Assembly: GCF_022170825.1 (NCBI RefSeq) | Contig: NZ_CP081878.1 | Coordinates: forward strand, 2,692,001 to 2,756,000 | Direction: 5' to 3' | DNA: 64,000 nucleotides | Source of the DNA: Exiguobacterium acetylicum | GTDB lineage: Bacteria > Bacillota > Bacilli > Exiguobacteriales > Exiguobacteriaceae | Shown: in pieces, positions 1 through 8,534 of the stretch | Layout: each line of letters begins with the position of its first letter | Position numbering within the stretch: the first letter of the stretch is position 1 | Translations under genes and position numbers: made by a program | The notes under the pieces: generated by a model | What the model was told of the DNA's origin: nothing | Database searches by the model: none | What the model saw: only the letters and a program-made list of their open reading frames with translations

Positions 1-210
1 TTTTCAAAAATCGATGTTAATGGGGAGCAGGCACACCCATTATTTGAAGAACTAAAAGCACAAGCGCCAACGACGGATGGTGCAACAGACATCGAGTGGA
101 ATTTCACGAAATTCCTCGTGACACGCGATGGGGAAGTGACACGATTCTCTCCAAAAACGAATCCGACCGACTTAACGGCAGCAATCGAACGACTGCTCGT
201 TCAAGTCTAA
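1..210 (+). CDS. Glutathione peroxidase family protein, C-terminal part
   Basis: The open frame enters from the left edge and stops with TAA. About 69 residues remain. They carry the family's C-terminal hallmark, a tryptophan-asparagine-phenylalanine stretch (EWNFTKFLV) followed by a basic-Asp-Gly turn, as in thiol peroxidases of the glutathione peroxidase family (BsaA/GpxA). These cytoplasmic enzymes reduce peroxides using a Cys or Sec that lies upstream of the visible part, so the catalytic residue cannot be checked. The gene ends just before a strong bidirectional terminator. Confidence 0.85.
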   Translation, partial: FSKIDVNGEQAHPLFEELKAQAPTTDGATDIEWNFTKFLVTRDGEVTRFSPKTNPTDLTAAIERLLVQV

Positions 211-257
211 AAAACAAGCTTCCACCCTTCTCGTGAAGGAATGGAAGCTTGTTTTTT
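211..257. terminator. Bidirectional intrinsic terminator
   Basis: A 12-bp perfect stem (AACAAGCTTCCA paired with TGGAAGCTTGTT) is flanked by A and T tracts. It lies between the convergent peroxidase gene and the minus-strand gene whose stop is at 256-258, and can serve both. Confidence 0.85.
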
Positions 258-825
258 ATGTCGTTCCCGGTTCAAGATGACGGCTAATCATCTCTTCTGC
301 CAATCGTTTGACGTCATCGATATCACGCATTTCCGTGAATGGGTGTCCCCAGACGATCAACTCTTCGATTTCTTCAATCGGTTGCGTCGTGTATCGTGTT
401 CCATCGGCAACGAACTCTTGCGCAATCGTCGATTCAAACGCAGCATATTTCAGGAGCCATGGTTTTTCACTTAAGATTTTTTGCGCATGTTTCGCATGCT
501 TGAACGCAACATCGCCGACGAGGACGACCGGATCGAATCGTTCATGAAGCGGATGCGTATATTGAACCGAGATCAGCAACCCGTGTTGGTTCGATTTTTC
601 CTGTTGTCGGACATACGTCCGCGTCAAAAAGTGCGGGACGAGTGACTCGGCACTCTCCTTCGTCTGATGGATGCTCAGACCATGTTCCGTTTGGACGACT
701 TCCGGCAGAACCGGTTCGTATCCACGATTCGCTAATTGTTGATCGAGCTCTTTGAATAATAGCAGAGTATGTTCGACCAGCGCTCGAACTTGGCGAAACG
801 ATAATTGAATCGATTGATTGATCAT
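256..825 (-). CDS. Conserved hypothetical protein, 189 aa
   Basis: The reading frame starts with ATG behind a purine-rich stretch (AGAAGGTAGGT). The protein is soluble, with no signal peptide and no membrane segment. It is rich in charged residues and His, with a long N-terminal helix (about residues 5-35) and an acidic C-terminal part. I do not recognise a family. It sits alone between the peroxidase and glycerate kinase genes and ends inside the shared terminator. Confidence 0.7.
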   Translation of the reverse strand: MINQSIQLSFRQVRALVEHTLLLFKELDQQLANRGYEPVLPEVVQTEHGLSIHQTKESAESLVPHFLTRTYVRQQEKSNQHGLLISVQYTHPLHERFDPVVLVGDVAFKHAKHAQKILSEKPWLLKYAAFESTIAQEFVADGTRYTTQPIEEIEELIVWGHPFTEMRDIDDVKRLAEEMISRHLEPGTT

Positions 826-888
826 AAAGTGACCTACCTTCTCTAAAAGTATGGCAATATACAGTTATTTACCCAAACTTTTCCGACT

Positions 889-1962
889 TCATCCCTGTTT
901 CACTGAAAGTTCTTCGAGCCACTTACGTGCCTGTTCACTCATCCGAATCATCGTCTGTTCTGAGTCGAACGTGATTGCTTGATCGGCATGAATCGATCGA
1001 CAATCGAGCGCTTGTGGCATCTTTTCTTCTACGATTCCAGCAAGGATCAAACAAGGAACATTTGCTGCATTCGCCATGCGCGCAACCTCGCCTGGTAACT
1101 TGCCGATTTGGCTTTGACGGTCGACGCGTCCTTCTCCTGTCCAAACATAATCAGCATGCTGCATCCGCTCTGCTACGCGAAGGTGTTGCAGGATCGTCCG
1201 TGCCCCTGGAACGATCAATCCACCAAGAGCACGCACGGCTCCCCCGAGTCCACCCGCTGCTCCGGCTCCTGCGACACCTTCTAGTCCAAGCAATCGCCCG
1301 ATCCGTTCAAGTTGCTGGTCGAGTCTTACGATGTCTTTCGGGAGCAATCCTTTTTGTGGTCCAAACAGATAAGCTGGACCGTCTGGACCGAAATACGGTG
1401 CTGTCACATCGACGAGTGCCTCGAGTTGAACAGGATATGCGTGGCAACGAATGTCTTGCGTCTCAAGTAAGGGATTCGTTTGAAACGAAATCGGAACACC
1501 GGACGCGTCTTGCAGCTTACAGCCGAGTTCTGCGAGCAAACCGAGTCCCCCATCGGTCGTTCCTGTCCCTCCTAATGCTAGTCGAATGTGCGTTATTCCC
1601 TGGTCGCGTAACTGATTCATCAAACGACCGACACCACGCGTGTTCATGCGAATCGGATCGTCTTCGACGCGCCGCATCGGCAGTCCACAAATACGCGCGA
1701 CTTCGATGATAGCGTCCGGACCTTTGACGGCATACTGTACTTCACACGGGCGACCTGCTAAATCCATCGTCATCGCTGTTTTCAACTCATATCCGAGCGC
1801 GAGATAAACGTCGAGCGTACCTTCTCCACCGTCCGCGACAGGTGAGGAATCGATGATCGCTGTCGGGTCATGTGCCCGTATACCAGACGCAACGGCTTCT
1901 GCCGCGTCTTTTGAGGAAATACTTCCTTTGAACGCATCCATTAAAATCAAGTGACGTGCCAT
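889..1962 (-). CDS. glxK: Glycerate kinase (glycerate 2-kinase family)
   Basis: Family length (357 aa). The N-terminal pattern DAFKGSISSKDAAEAV followed by the ADGGEGT motif near residue 45 is the signature of bacterial class-II glycerate kinases (GlxK/GarK, pfam Gly_kinase), as are the LGGTGTTDGG segment and the Gly/Ala-rich AGAGAAGGLGGA stretch. These phosphorylate D-glycerate with ATP in the cytoplasm, feeding glyoxylate or serine-derived glycerate into glycolysis. The start has a strong AAGGGGG ribosome site. Monocistronic. The paralogues GarK and GlxK cannot be told apart from the sequence. Confidence 0.9.
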   Translation of the reverse strand: MARHLILMDAFKGSISSKDAAEAVASGIRAHDPTAIIDSSPVADGGEGTLDVYLALGYELKTAMTMDLAGRPCEVQYAVKGPDAIIEVARICGLPMRRVEDDPIRMNTRGVGRLMNQLRDQGITHIRLALGGTGTTDGGLGLLAELGCKLQDASGVPISFQTNPLLETQDIRCHAYPVQLEALVDVTAPYFGPDGPAYLFGPQKGLLPKDIVRLDQQLERIGRLLGLEGVAGAGAAGGLGGAVRALGGLIVPGARTILQHLRVAERMQHADYVWTGEGRVDRQSQIGKLPGEVARMANAANVPCLILAGIVEEKMPQALDCRSIHADQAITFDSEQTMIRMSEQARKWLEELSVKQG

Positions 1963-2095
1963 CTGTAGATTCCCCCTTCAAAAAAGTAATATCAGGTTTT
2001 GATTGCGTTTCCAATTAATGTTACGATGATACTAATTTCAAATTACCATTACCTTATCTGACATTTCATTTTACATACACAGGAGGTCTTATTTC

Positions 2096-2785
2096 ATGGA
2101 ACGCTGTTCGTTATGTGGTACACCACTTCGTCAAAACGATACGACTTGTTCTCATTGTCAGCATCCTGTCATCAAGAAAGAACAACCCGCTGACCCACCC
2201 GCTCCGTCGTCTTCGCGGACTTGGCTCATCAGTATGTTTCTGTTCCTTCTTCTCGTCGGAGGAGCCGGTTTCCTGTGGTATTCGTTACAAGATCCGGTTT
2301 CACCTGAAGCCGGTCAGACACCAAGCGTCGAAGCACTCGCCCTTTCCGAATGGTCAGATGAGCAAACAGCGTACAATCAAACGTATTCGAAAGATCGTCC
2401 ACCGACGTCATACGATGTTCTTCGTTTCGTCCGTCAATACACTCGGACGATTCCAGAGCTTGCGACTTACGCGAAGGAATACGATTCGATCGAGACGTTT
2501 TCAGCGATCCAGTTCACGACATTGAACGTGTTCGAATCCGAGTTCAAACACCTCGAGCGGTTAACGAATGCCGTAGATGCCCCTGTTTCTCCGAGTGTTC
2601 TCGCCGTCACCTTCCAAAAGTTCACGTCAAAGGGTGAGACTTATCGTTTACGCACACAGGAAACGTATCAAATCGAGACGGCAAAAGGGACGACGCCCGT
2701 GACCTACCGCGTCCACTATCGTTTGAAGGTGCATACGGATCATCTCCAAATCATTGATGTCAATCGGACGGAGGTGAGCTCATGA
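2096..2785 (+). CDS. Zinc-ribbon single-pass membrane protein
   Basis: The first 25 residues contain two CxxC pairs (CSLC and CSHC), a zinc ribbon. Then follow a Pro/Ser linker, one membrane helix at about residues 43-64, and an extracytoplasmic domain of about 160 residues with the look of an NTF2-like/TcaA-type C-terminal domain. It resembles Firmicute zinc-ribbon membrane proteins of the YvbJ/TcaA kind. Function is unknown; a cell-envelope sensing or assembly role is inferred. The start has an AGGAGG site. Its stop overlaps the next start by 4 bp (ATGA), so the two are translationally coupled. Confidence 0.75.
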   Translation: MERCSLCGTPLRQNDTTCSHCQHPVIKKEQPADPPAPSSSRTWLISMFLFLLLVGGAGFLWYSLQDPVSPEAGQTPSVEALALSEWSDEQTAYNQTYSKDRPPTSYDVLRFVRQYTRTIPELATYAKEYDSIETFSAIQFTTLNVFESEFKHLERLTNAVDAPVSPSVLAVTFQKFTSKGETYRLRTQETYQIETAKGTTPVTYRVHYRLKVHTDHLQIIDVNRTEVSS

Positions 2786-3405
2786 AACGTATACTCTTCT
2801 GTCTGCCGCTTTGTCTCTTGATGGCGTGTACACCTGAAACATCAAAGATTCAAGAACAGCTCGAACAGCAAACGTACACTCGTGCCGTCGAACAATCGAA
2901 ACAAGACATCGATGAACCAGCTGCTCGACTGATGGTTCAGCTTGAGCGACAGCTTGCGGGTTATCAATTACGTGATGTCTTAAAAACAGCAGAGGCGATT
3001 GAACGCCTCCAACTCACAACGGACCATCCTGTCCGAAAACGAGCCGAAGCCATTGCCCTCAGTGCAAAGGAGACGTTGCAGCAAGTCAAACAGTTCGAGG
3101 GCACATACGAAGTCGAACGCAGTACGCTCGAAGACGAGCCCTTTGATGGGACCGGACGGATCCACGTCTCCTTCGACGAGCAAGATACCTTCATTGCAAC
3201 GCTTCGTTTTGATCAGTTCGGTCTCCCGGACGCACTCCGAAACGATGAAGAGATCATCCGTTTTGAACCGGACCTATCTGCTCGTGTCAATCTATCCGAA
3301 GGACAAGTCAGCTATCGTTTCGCCCGTTCGACGCTCCGCGTGACATTTGAAGGACCAGGCGGAAAACGGATCTATCAACTCAAACAACTTTCAGAAAAAG
3401 AATAG
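2782..3405 (+). CDS. Putative lipoprotein, 207 aa
   Basis: The N-terminus is a type-II signal peptide: two basic residues, a Leu-rich core and the lipobox LMAC with the lipidated Cys near residue 16. The rest is a charged helical region (residues 20-110) and a beta-rich C-terminal domain. No family recognised. It overlaps the zinc-ribbon gene by 4 bp, so the two products probably act together at the outer face of the membrane. Confidence 0.75.
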   Translation: MKRILFCLPLCLLMACTPETSKIQEQLEQQTYTRAVEQSKQDIDEPAARLMVQLERQLAGYQLRDVLKTAEAIERLQLTTDHPVRKRAEAIALSAKETLQQVKQFEGTYEVERSTLEDEPFDGTGRIHVSFDEQDTFIATLRFDQFGLPDALRNDEEIIRFEPDLSARVNLSEGQVSYRFARSTLRVTFEGPGGKRIYQLKQLSEKE

Positions 3406-3410
3406 GTCAA

Positions 3411-3454
3411 ACGCCGCTCCACTTGAGACGTTCCTCGAGTGAAGCGGCGCTTTT
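3411..3454. terminator. Intrinsic terminator
   Basis: GCCGCTCCACTTGAG pairs imperfectly with CTCGAGTGAAGCGGC and is followed by TTTTT. It closes the zinc-ribbon/lipoprotein operon and faces the convergent oxidoreductase gene. Confidence 0.8.
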
Positions 3455-3465
3455 TAAATCTCTAT

Positions 3466-4377
3466 TCATCGTGAAGCTTGAACCTGCTCATACACTTGTT
3501 GACACAGTTCATGAGTCGCGAGGCTATCTGACGCTACGACCGATTCAGATGGTTCCCCTTTGACTGTCCGAAGGAATGCCTCCAGCATATCGACGAATCC
3601 ACGACGCTTTAAGGTTGCTTCCCAGTTATCAAGCGGATACCGGAGCGTTCCTTGTTTCGTCATTTGATCAAGCGTCGTCACGTCAGTTGCGATTCGCTTT
3701 TCTTCTGGTCCCATCACTTCGACCCGTTCCTCCGTGACACCGTTATTGCGGTTCATGACACCGATTGCCGTGATCCCGTTTGAGACGAATTGGATCGTCA
3801 CGTGATGTAGACCGCTTTCGTCCTGTTTACTCTTGACGTGCAAGTCTTCAATCTCACCGCATCTCGTCAAGAAACGAAGGGTATCCGCGACATGAATGAA
3901 GTCATCGAATAAGAACGGCTTTGCATCTTCGATGAACGATGTTCGGTTCTTTTGCATGAGGACGAGATTCGGATCGTTCACCTCAAGCAATCGTTGATGC
4001 GCTGATGCGAAGCGACGGTTGAATCCCGTGATGAACGGTAACTGTTTCTCTTCCGATAGACGTGTCAGTTCACGAATCTCCTCGATTTCCATCGAGACAG
4101 GTTTATCCACGTAAACGGCAATTCCTGCTTCGAGCGCTTGGCGTGCTTGCTCGGCATGGACGATTGTTGCTGAATGGATCATGACCGCATCGATCCCCGC
4201 TTGTACAGCGTCTTCAAACGTCGCGTATGTTCCTGCAAAGCGATAGGCCGCTTGCAACCGCTTCGCTTTTTCCTCGTCTCGCGAAATCAAATAGACTTCG
4301 ATATCGGATCGTTCGGCATAGACAGGTAAGTATGCTTTTTGAGCAATATCCCCTAAACCAATGACTGCTAATTTCAT
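3466..4377 (-). CDS. Gfo/Idh/MocA family NAD(P)-dependent oxidoreductase
   Basis: Rossmann fold at the N-terminus with a glycine motif AVIGLGDIAQKAYLP (residues 4-18), then the family motif DKPVS near residue 96 (the EKP motif with Asp) and FNRR near 120. The roughly 300-aa length fits the family, whose members oxidise sugars, inositols or biliverdin-like substrates with NAD(P). The substrate cannot be read. Start chosen at ATG behind AAGGAGGAG. Single gene with no pathway neighbours. Confidence 0.85.
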   Translation of the reverse strand: MKLAVIGLGDIAQKAYLPVYAERSDIEVYLISRDEEKAKRLQAAYRFAGTYATFEDAVQAGIDAVMIHSATIVHAEQARQALEAGIAVYVDKPVSMEIEEIRELTRLSEEKQLPFITGFNRRFASAHQRLLEVNDPNLVLMQKNRTSFIEDAKPFLFDDFIHVADTLRFLTRCGEIEDLHVKSKQDESGLHHVTIQFVSNGITAIGVMNRNNGVTEERVEVMGPEEKRIATDVTTLDQMTKQGTLRYPLDNWEATLKRRGFVDMLEAFLRTVKGEPSESVVASDSLATHELCQQVYEQVQASR

Positions 4378-4549
4378 CTGAACTCCTCCTTCTTTTCTGT
4401 TGCTTACATTCCCTATGATACGTCAATTGACACGAAAAGATGAGAAACGACCCTTTAAAGGATTAGAATTCCTTTTTTTGAAAAGAAGTGAATTTCCTTT
4501 TTTTGTTTTATGATAAAACCATATTTGAACAAGGAGGGAATGAGTTTTT

Positions 4550-5803
4550 ATGAAGCGCTTGCTCCGTACTAGTCTTACGCTCTTATTATTGTTCGCTTTA
4601 TGTCTTCCTGCCATTCCGGCTCAGGCAGCCAGCTATCAAGTCGTCGTCACTTCGACGATTGGAGCGAACGTCCGCTCGAAGCCGAGTACTGCCTCGTCTA
4701 CAACAATTGTAAGACGTGCTGCGTACAAAGCAAAATTCACAGCCGTCTCGTATACGAATGGCTGGTACAAGATCAAGGACGGAGGTACATATCGTTATCT
4801 ATCGAACCAAGTCGCTCAAAAAGTATCGAGTAGTTCAGTGAAGACGTACAAAATCGTTGTCTACTCGAAAGCTGGAGCGAACGTCCGGACATCACCAAGC
4901 ACGGCATCGTCAAAGAACATCAAGCGACTCGCATCATACAACTCGAAGTTTAATGCAGTCTCGTACTCGAACGGTTGGTATAAGGTCAAAGGGAAAGTCA
5001 ATTATTATTACGTCTCTAGTCAAGTCGCCCGAAAAGTGACGACGAGCAGTCCAAAACCATCAAGCGGTAGTTATCCTGTTGCGTCGATGCGGTATTTCAA
5101 GCTTGGATCGTCAAGTTATCAATTGACGAAAGAAAGCTTCGTCCGCCGTTACCCAGCGAGTACGACAAAACTGTTGACGGGCATCGTCGCGTATGACGAA
5201 GCAGCACGTAAAGGTACGCTCGATCAAACGTTCACGCTGACGTCTTCGATGTTATCCGTTCCTGCAGGTAGCAGCGTTGCCGGTTTCCGTGCCGGGGATA
5301 AAGTCACGATGCGCCAACTGTTGAACGGGATGCTCATCCGTTCTGGTAACGATGCAGCAAAAGCGATCGCCGTTCGCACAGCAGGTTCTGAATCGAAGTT
5401 CGTCTCGTACATGAACAACCGCGCCCGTTCGATCGGGATGAGTGCGAGCCATTTCATGAACCCACACGGCTTCTATCATTCAAGTCATTACACGACGGCC
5501 GCTGATATGCAAAAACTCGCGAATACATACGCGAAGTATAGCTACCTCATGACAGTCAGTGGACGCAAGTCGTATCAGACGACCGTCAAAGGTCCCTATG
5601 CACGGACATTGACGTGGTACCATACGAACACATCACTCCCGGGTGATACACGTGTTTATGCGAGCAAGACTGGTTACACACCAGAATCTGGCTACACACG
5701 TGTCTTCTTCATCAAAAAAGGTTCGACACGATACGGTCTCGTCACACTGAAAGGAACGTTGTCTCAAACTGAGACGACACTCCGCTCCGTCCTGAACCAA
5801 TGA
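4550..5803 (+). CDS. Secreted D-alanyl-D-alanine carboxypeptidase with two SH3b domains
   Basis: Signal peptide (residues 1-27, cleavage after AQA), then two bacterial SH3 repeats (about 28-90 and 100-160; both contain the GANVR and GWYK motifs), then a peptidase S11 domain. All three active-site motifs are present: S204-T-T-K207, S265-G-N267 and K373-T-G375. Family knowledge: low-molecular-weight penicillin-binding proteins that trim the terminal D-Ala of peptidoglycan stems. Here N-terminal SH3b modules replace the usual C-terminal anchor, so the enzyme is probably held by wall binding. AAGGAGG precedes the ATG. Monocistronic. Confidence 0.9.
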   Translation: MKRLLRTSLTLLLLFALCLPAIPAQAASYQVVVTSTIGANVRSKPSTASSTTIVRRAAYKAKFTAVSYTNGWYKIKDGGTYRYLSNQVAQKVSSSSVKTYKIVVYSKAGANVRTSPSTASSKNIKRLASYNSKFNAVSYSNGWYKVKGKVNYYYVSSQVARKVTTSSPKPSSGSYPVASMRYFKLGSSSYQLTKESFVRRYPASTTKLLTGIVAYDEAARKGTLDQTFTLTSSMLSVPAGSSVAGFRAGDKVTMRQLLNGMLIRSGNDAAKAIAVRTAGSESKFVSYMNNRARSIGMSASHFMNPHGFYHSSHYTTAADMQKLANTYAKYSYLMTVSGRKSYQTTVKGPYARTLTWYHTNTSLPGDTRVYASKTGYTPESGYTRVFFIKKGSTRYGLVTLKGTLSQTETTLRSVLNQ

Positions 5804-5816
5804 TTTTTCAATCAGC

Positions 5817-5853
5817 AACCTGATTCCCCATTTCGGGAGTCAGGTTGTTTTTC
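5817..5853 (+). terminator. Intrinsic terminator
   Basis: AACCTGATTCCC and GGGAGTCAGGTT form a 12-bp stem with one mismatch, followed by TTTTT, just after the carboxypeptidase stop. Confidence 0.8.
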
Positions 5854-5951
5854 GTTTCTCCTTTAAAATTATGCTTGCGCTGAAAACGAATTCATCTTAG
5901 AGTTAACTTTAGAATCAGACGTCTGACGTCTTAATGAAGGAGAGGTTTTAC

Positions 5952-6557
5952 GTGGGAAATGTCAGTTTATTATTTGGGGGCGTCGCGCTCTTTTTAAATA
6001 GTTTGACCTTGTTCGGAAAAGTCGATCTCCGTAGCGCTGGTGTCTTCAGTCTCATCACGGGTCTACTGCAGACGTTCATCGCGACGTATCTCGTCATCGG
6101 TGCAGCAGGCGATCCGGCGCTGACGTTCGGATATGCGAGCATTTATCTGTTTGCTTTTACGTACGTCTATGTCGGAATCACGTTCTTGTTTAATCTCGAT
6201 GGAAGCGGAGTCGGTTGGTTCTCTTTGTTTGTTGCGATCGCCGCATTGTTTTATGCGTTCGTCAGCTTCACGACGAATGACATCATCGGTGGCGTGACGT
6301 GGTTGTTCTGGGCGCTGCTTTGGAGCCTGTTCTTCCTTGGAATGGGAATGAATCGCCCGATCGACGCGATCACGGCCCGCGTTGCCCTCGTCTTAAGCTG
6401 GTTGACATTAATCGTCCCAGCACTGATCGGTCTTCGGTTCGGCTACTTTAGTTCGGCATACCAATGGTTATGGAGCGGTGCTGCCATTCTGACTGCTGTC
6501 TATTTCCTTTATACGATGATGAAATTCTCGATGCTTCGGACGATCCGTTCGTCGTAA
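5952..6557 (+). CDS. AmiS/UreI family transporter (amide/urea channel)
   Basis: A very hydrophobic protein of about 201 residues with six or seven predicted membrane helices. The order GLVLLY-like N-terminus, then FAFTYVYVGITFLFNLDGSGVGWFSLFVAI matches the central signature of the AmiS/UreI channels that pass urea or short-chain amides. The GTG at 5952 is preferred over the ATG at 5934: AAGGAGAGG at 5937-5945 lies six bases before the GTG and inside the longer version. No urease or amidase gene is visible, so the permeant is unknown. Confidence 0.8.
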   Translation: MGNVSLLFGGVALFLNSLTLFGKVDLRSAGVFSLITGLLQTFIATYLVIGAAGDPALTFGYASIYLFAFTYVYVGITFLFNLDGSGVGWFSLFVAIAALFYAFVSFTTNDIIGGVTWLFWALLWSLFFLGMGMNRPIDAITARVALVLSWLTLIVPALIGLRFGYFSSAYQWLWSGAAILTAVYFLYTMMKFSMLRTIRSS

Positions 6558-6585
6558 TGGATACATGGCGTCAAATCACTAACAT

Positions 6586-6634
6586 GAAAAGAGGTCCTTT
6601 CCCGAATATATACTGGGAAACGGACCTCTTTCGT
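6586..6634. terminator. Intrinsic terminator shared by convergent genes
   Basis: GAAAAGAGGTCC-type arm at 6586-6597 and GGACCTCTTTC arm at 6622-6632 with further pairing (TTTCCC/GGGAAA) form a long hairpin between the AmiS/UreI gene and the end of the minus-strand EPS operon. Confidence 0.75.
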
Positions 6635-6651
6635 TCAATGAATGTAGAACG

Positions 6652-6846
6652 CTACAATTCATCCGCGACTCCTACAGGAAAAGAAAGTGCTATCGGCACT
6701 TTCTTCAGGGATGGATCAGACCCGGCAAATCGCATAAAGTGCGAGATGCCGCGGCTGATTTCCCGCCTGAGGAAAGCGCGGATGGTAGTAGCGTTCGTTT
6801 CGTTATACATCAGACCTAACGTCATTTCTTTCTCTATTTCAATCAT
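6652..6846 (-). CDS. Small ORF coupled to the LCP gene, 64 aa
   Basis: The ATG at 6846 overlaps the stop of the LCP gene by 4 bp (ATGA), and an AGGAAG-like site lies a few bases upstream inside that gene. The product is a basic, helical, soluble polypeptide of no recognised family. It would be the last gene of the EPS operon, just before the terminator. Placement and coupling favour a real gene; absence of any family makes it tentative. Confidence 0.4.
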   Translation of the reverse strand: MIEIEKEMTLGLMYNETNATTIRAFLRREISRGISHFMRFAGSDPSLKKVPIALSFPVGVADEL

Positions 6847-7739
6847 TCCAATGCTTCCTGCAGTTGAACTTGAACTTCTTTCAACGACTTATCTGTCGGA
6901 TGCCAGTAATAGATGCCGTCCGACTCGATGCCCCCTTCTCCGTCAAGCGACAACGTCTCGACGTTTCGTAAAGCATCCCGGTAGTCCGTCGCAACGGTCC
7001 GCGCAACAGAGAACGGTACGTTCGTCTTGACGTTTTTCCCAAGTGCTTCAAGGACCGCGTTGAAACGACGAATCGAGAAGTCTTCTGTCATCTTATCAGC
7101 GACCGCCTGAACGACTTGCCGTTGACGAATTTGTCGTCCGAAATCTCCGCGTGGATCATCATAGCGCATCCGCGCATAGGCAAGTGCTTCCTTCCCGTTC
7201 AGCGACAGTTCTCCTTTTGGGAACTGCATCTCGTAATATGAGAAATTGATATCGTTCTCGACGGTGACGCCATCGACGGCATTGACAAGATCCGTAAAGC
7301 CGTCTAGATTGATTTCCGCAAAGTAGTCGATCCGAATATCAAGCAGGTGGCTGACCGTATCGAGTGCCATCTGTGGACCACCAAAGGCATACGCATGGTT
7401 GATTTTATCGTTCGATCCATTGCCGATGATCGCTGTCTTCAAATCACGCGGAATGCTGATCATCTGACTTTTATTCGTCTTTGGGTCAACCGTCACGACG
7501 ATGATCGTATCACTGCGTCCTGTCTCATTTTTCCGTTGGTCGACGCCGAGTAAGAGAAACGAAAGTCCTTTTTTCTGTTCGACGGCCTTCTCTGTCTCGA
7601 CGCTCGCCTTGACGGGCACTTGCACTTGAACTTCTTTCATCGTCTGACTCGCTTTATGATACACATATCCGCCTGAACCGAAGAGAAGGAGCAGGCATAT
7701 CCCCGTTAGTGTCAACACGATCCATTTCCACTTCTTCAT
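6843..7739 (-). CDS. LytR-CpsA-Psr (LCP) family glycopolymer-peptidoglycan ligase
   Basis: Type-II membrane topology: a lysine-rich start, a membrane helix (about residues 5-25), then the LCP catalytic domain. Visible LCP signatures are LLLGVDQR (about 63-70), the RSDTI motif, SIPRD, NDKINHAYAFGG and the arginine-rich ARMRYDD-GDFGRQ-RQRQV region that binds the lipid pyrophosphate. The family moves undecaprenyl-linked glycopolymers onto peptidoglycan, so it may attach the polysaccharide made upstream. The ATG at 7739 is eight bases behind AAAAGGAG. A longer in-frame start at 7856 would overlap the preceding gene and lacks a site. Confidence 0.9.
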   Translation of the reverse strand: MKKWKWIVLTLTGICLLLLFGSGGYVYHKASQTMKEVQVQVPVKASVETEKAVEQKKGLSFLLLGVDQRKNETGRSDTIIVVTVDPKTNKSQMISIPRDLKTAIIGNGSNDKINHAYAFGGPQMALDTVSHLLDIRIDYFAEINLDGFTDLVNAVDGVTVENDINFSYYEMQFPKGELSLNGKEALAYARMRYDDPRGDFGRQIRQRQVVQAVADKMTEDFSIRRFNAVLEALGKNVKTNVPFSVARTVATDYRDALRNVETLSLDGEGGIESDGIYYWHPTDKSLKEVQVQLQEALE

Positions 7740-7767
7740 CATCCATTCTCCTTTTCTTCGTTCTAAA

Positions 7768-8511
7768 TCAGGACGGTCTCTGCGCTTCAAGTACAAGCAA
7801 GGCATTGCGCCAGCTACCGAACAAGGCGGTGATGACACCGATGCTTGGTGCATCACGACCGATGCTGAACCGTTGGTAACTTGCGATCGTCAGATGTTCC
7901 GTTTCTTGCGCGGCTGCAGCAAGTACGTCGAGTACCTCTTCTTCTCGCCAGCGTTTCCGCGGGAATTCGATGCCGATGATTTCAAGGGCGTTTGACCAAG
8001 AGCCGTACCGGCGAGCAATCGTTGCGACGGTCGGACGATTTTGACCAGCCGCCCACTTCGTGTAGGTCTGGCTCGTCAAGACCGGCAAGGCACCTTGCGC
8101 TTCAAGTAATGACTCGATGATTCGTTGTTCCATTTCTTGTACGCGTTCCTTCAAGATATCTGCTTCTGACAATGCTTGCTGCCACGAGTTGAATTGATGG
8201 ACGATATCCGTCAGGCTAGGTGCTTGCTTCTGCTGAGCCCATTCGCGGTACGTCGCGCTCGTGAAAGGATCGAGTTCCTCTCGTGCCTGACGCAAAGCGT
8301 CAATGATTTCCGATTTCGTGAACGTCAAGCGGGCATGCCCGATGCCAGCTCGTTCCAAGGCGATTTGCCACGATCCAAATAGCATCAAGATTTCCGCGAC
8401 GCTTGGATGCGTAGTATTCAGTTGCCAGCGGAAATAGGTATTGGCCGTCAATTCATTCTTCCCGTTCGCAGCGAGACGGAGTGCGTGGATCGCTTCCTCC
8501 ATATCGCGCAT
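7768..8511 (-). CDS. Protein of four homing-endonuclease-associated repeats (EPS-operon member)
   Basis: About 247 aa made almost entirely of four repeats of roughly 60 residues. Each has the pattern: helix, TY..W, PS or PT, a short I.. stretch, FGSW or YGSW, AL. This matches the homing endonuclease-associated repeat (HNH_repeat type), a small DNA-contacting module, but no nuclease domain is present. A closely similar protein lies at 22921-23679. Start chosen at 8511, eight bases after GGAAGGGG; a start at 8538 overlapping the aminotransferase stop by 4 bp is possible. Inferred role: DNA binding or regulation of the EPS locus. Confidence 0.75.
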   Translation of the reverse strand: MRDMEEAIHALRLAANGKNELTANTYFRWQLNTTHPSVAEILMLFGSWQIALERAGIGHARLTFTKSEIIDALRQAREELDPFTSATYREWAQQKQAPSLTDIVHQFNSWQQALSEADILKERVQEMEQRIIESLLEAQGALPVLTSQTYTKWAAGQNRPTVATIARRYGSWSNALEIIGIEFPRKRWREEEVLDVLAAAAQETEHLTIASYQRFSIGRDAPSIGVITALFGSWRNALLVLEAQRPS

Positions 8512-8534
8512 GACGATGTCCCCTTCCCATATAT

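Noticed and set aside
975-1709. A 244-aa plus-strand frame within the glycerate kinase gene
   Set aside because: Antisense to a family with clear signatures; Arg/His/Leu-rich as expected of a shadow.
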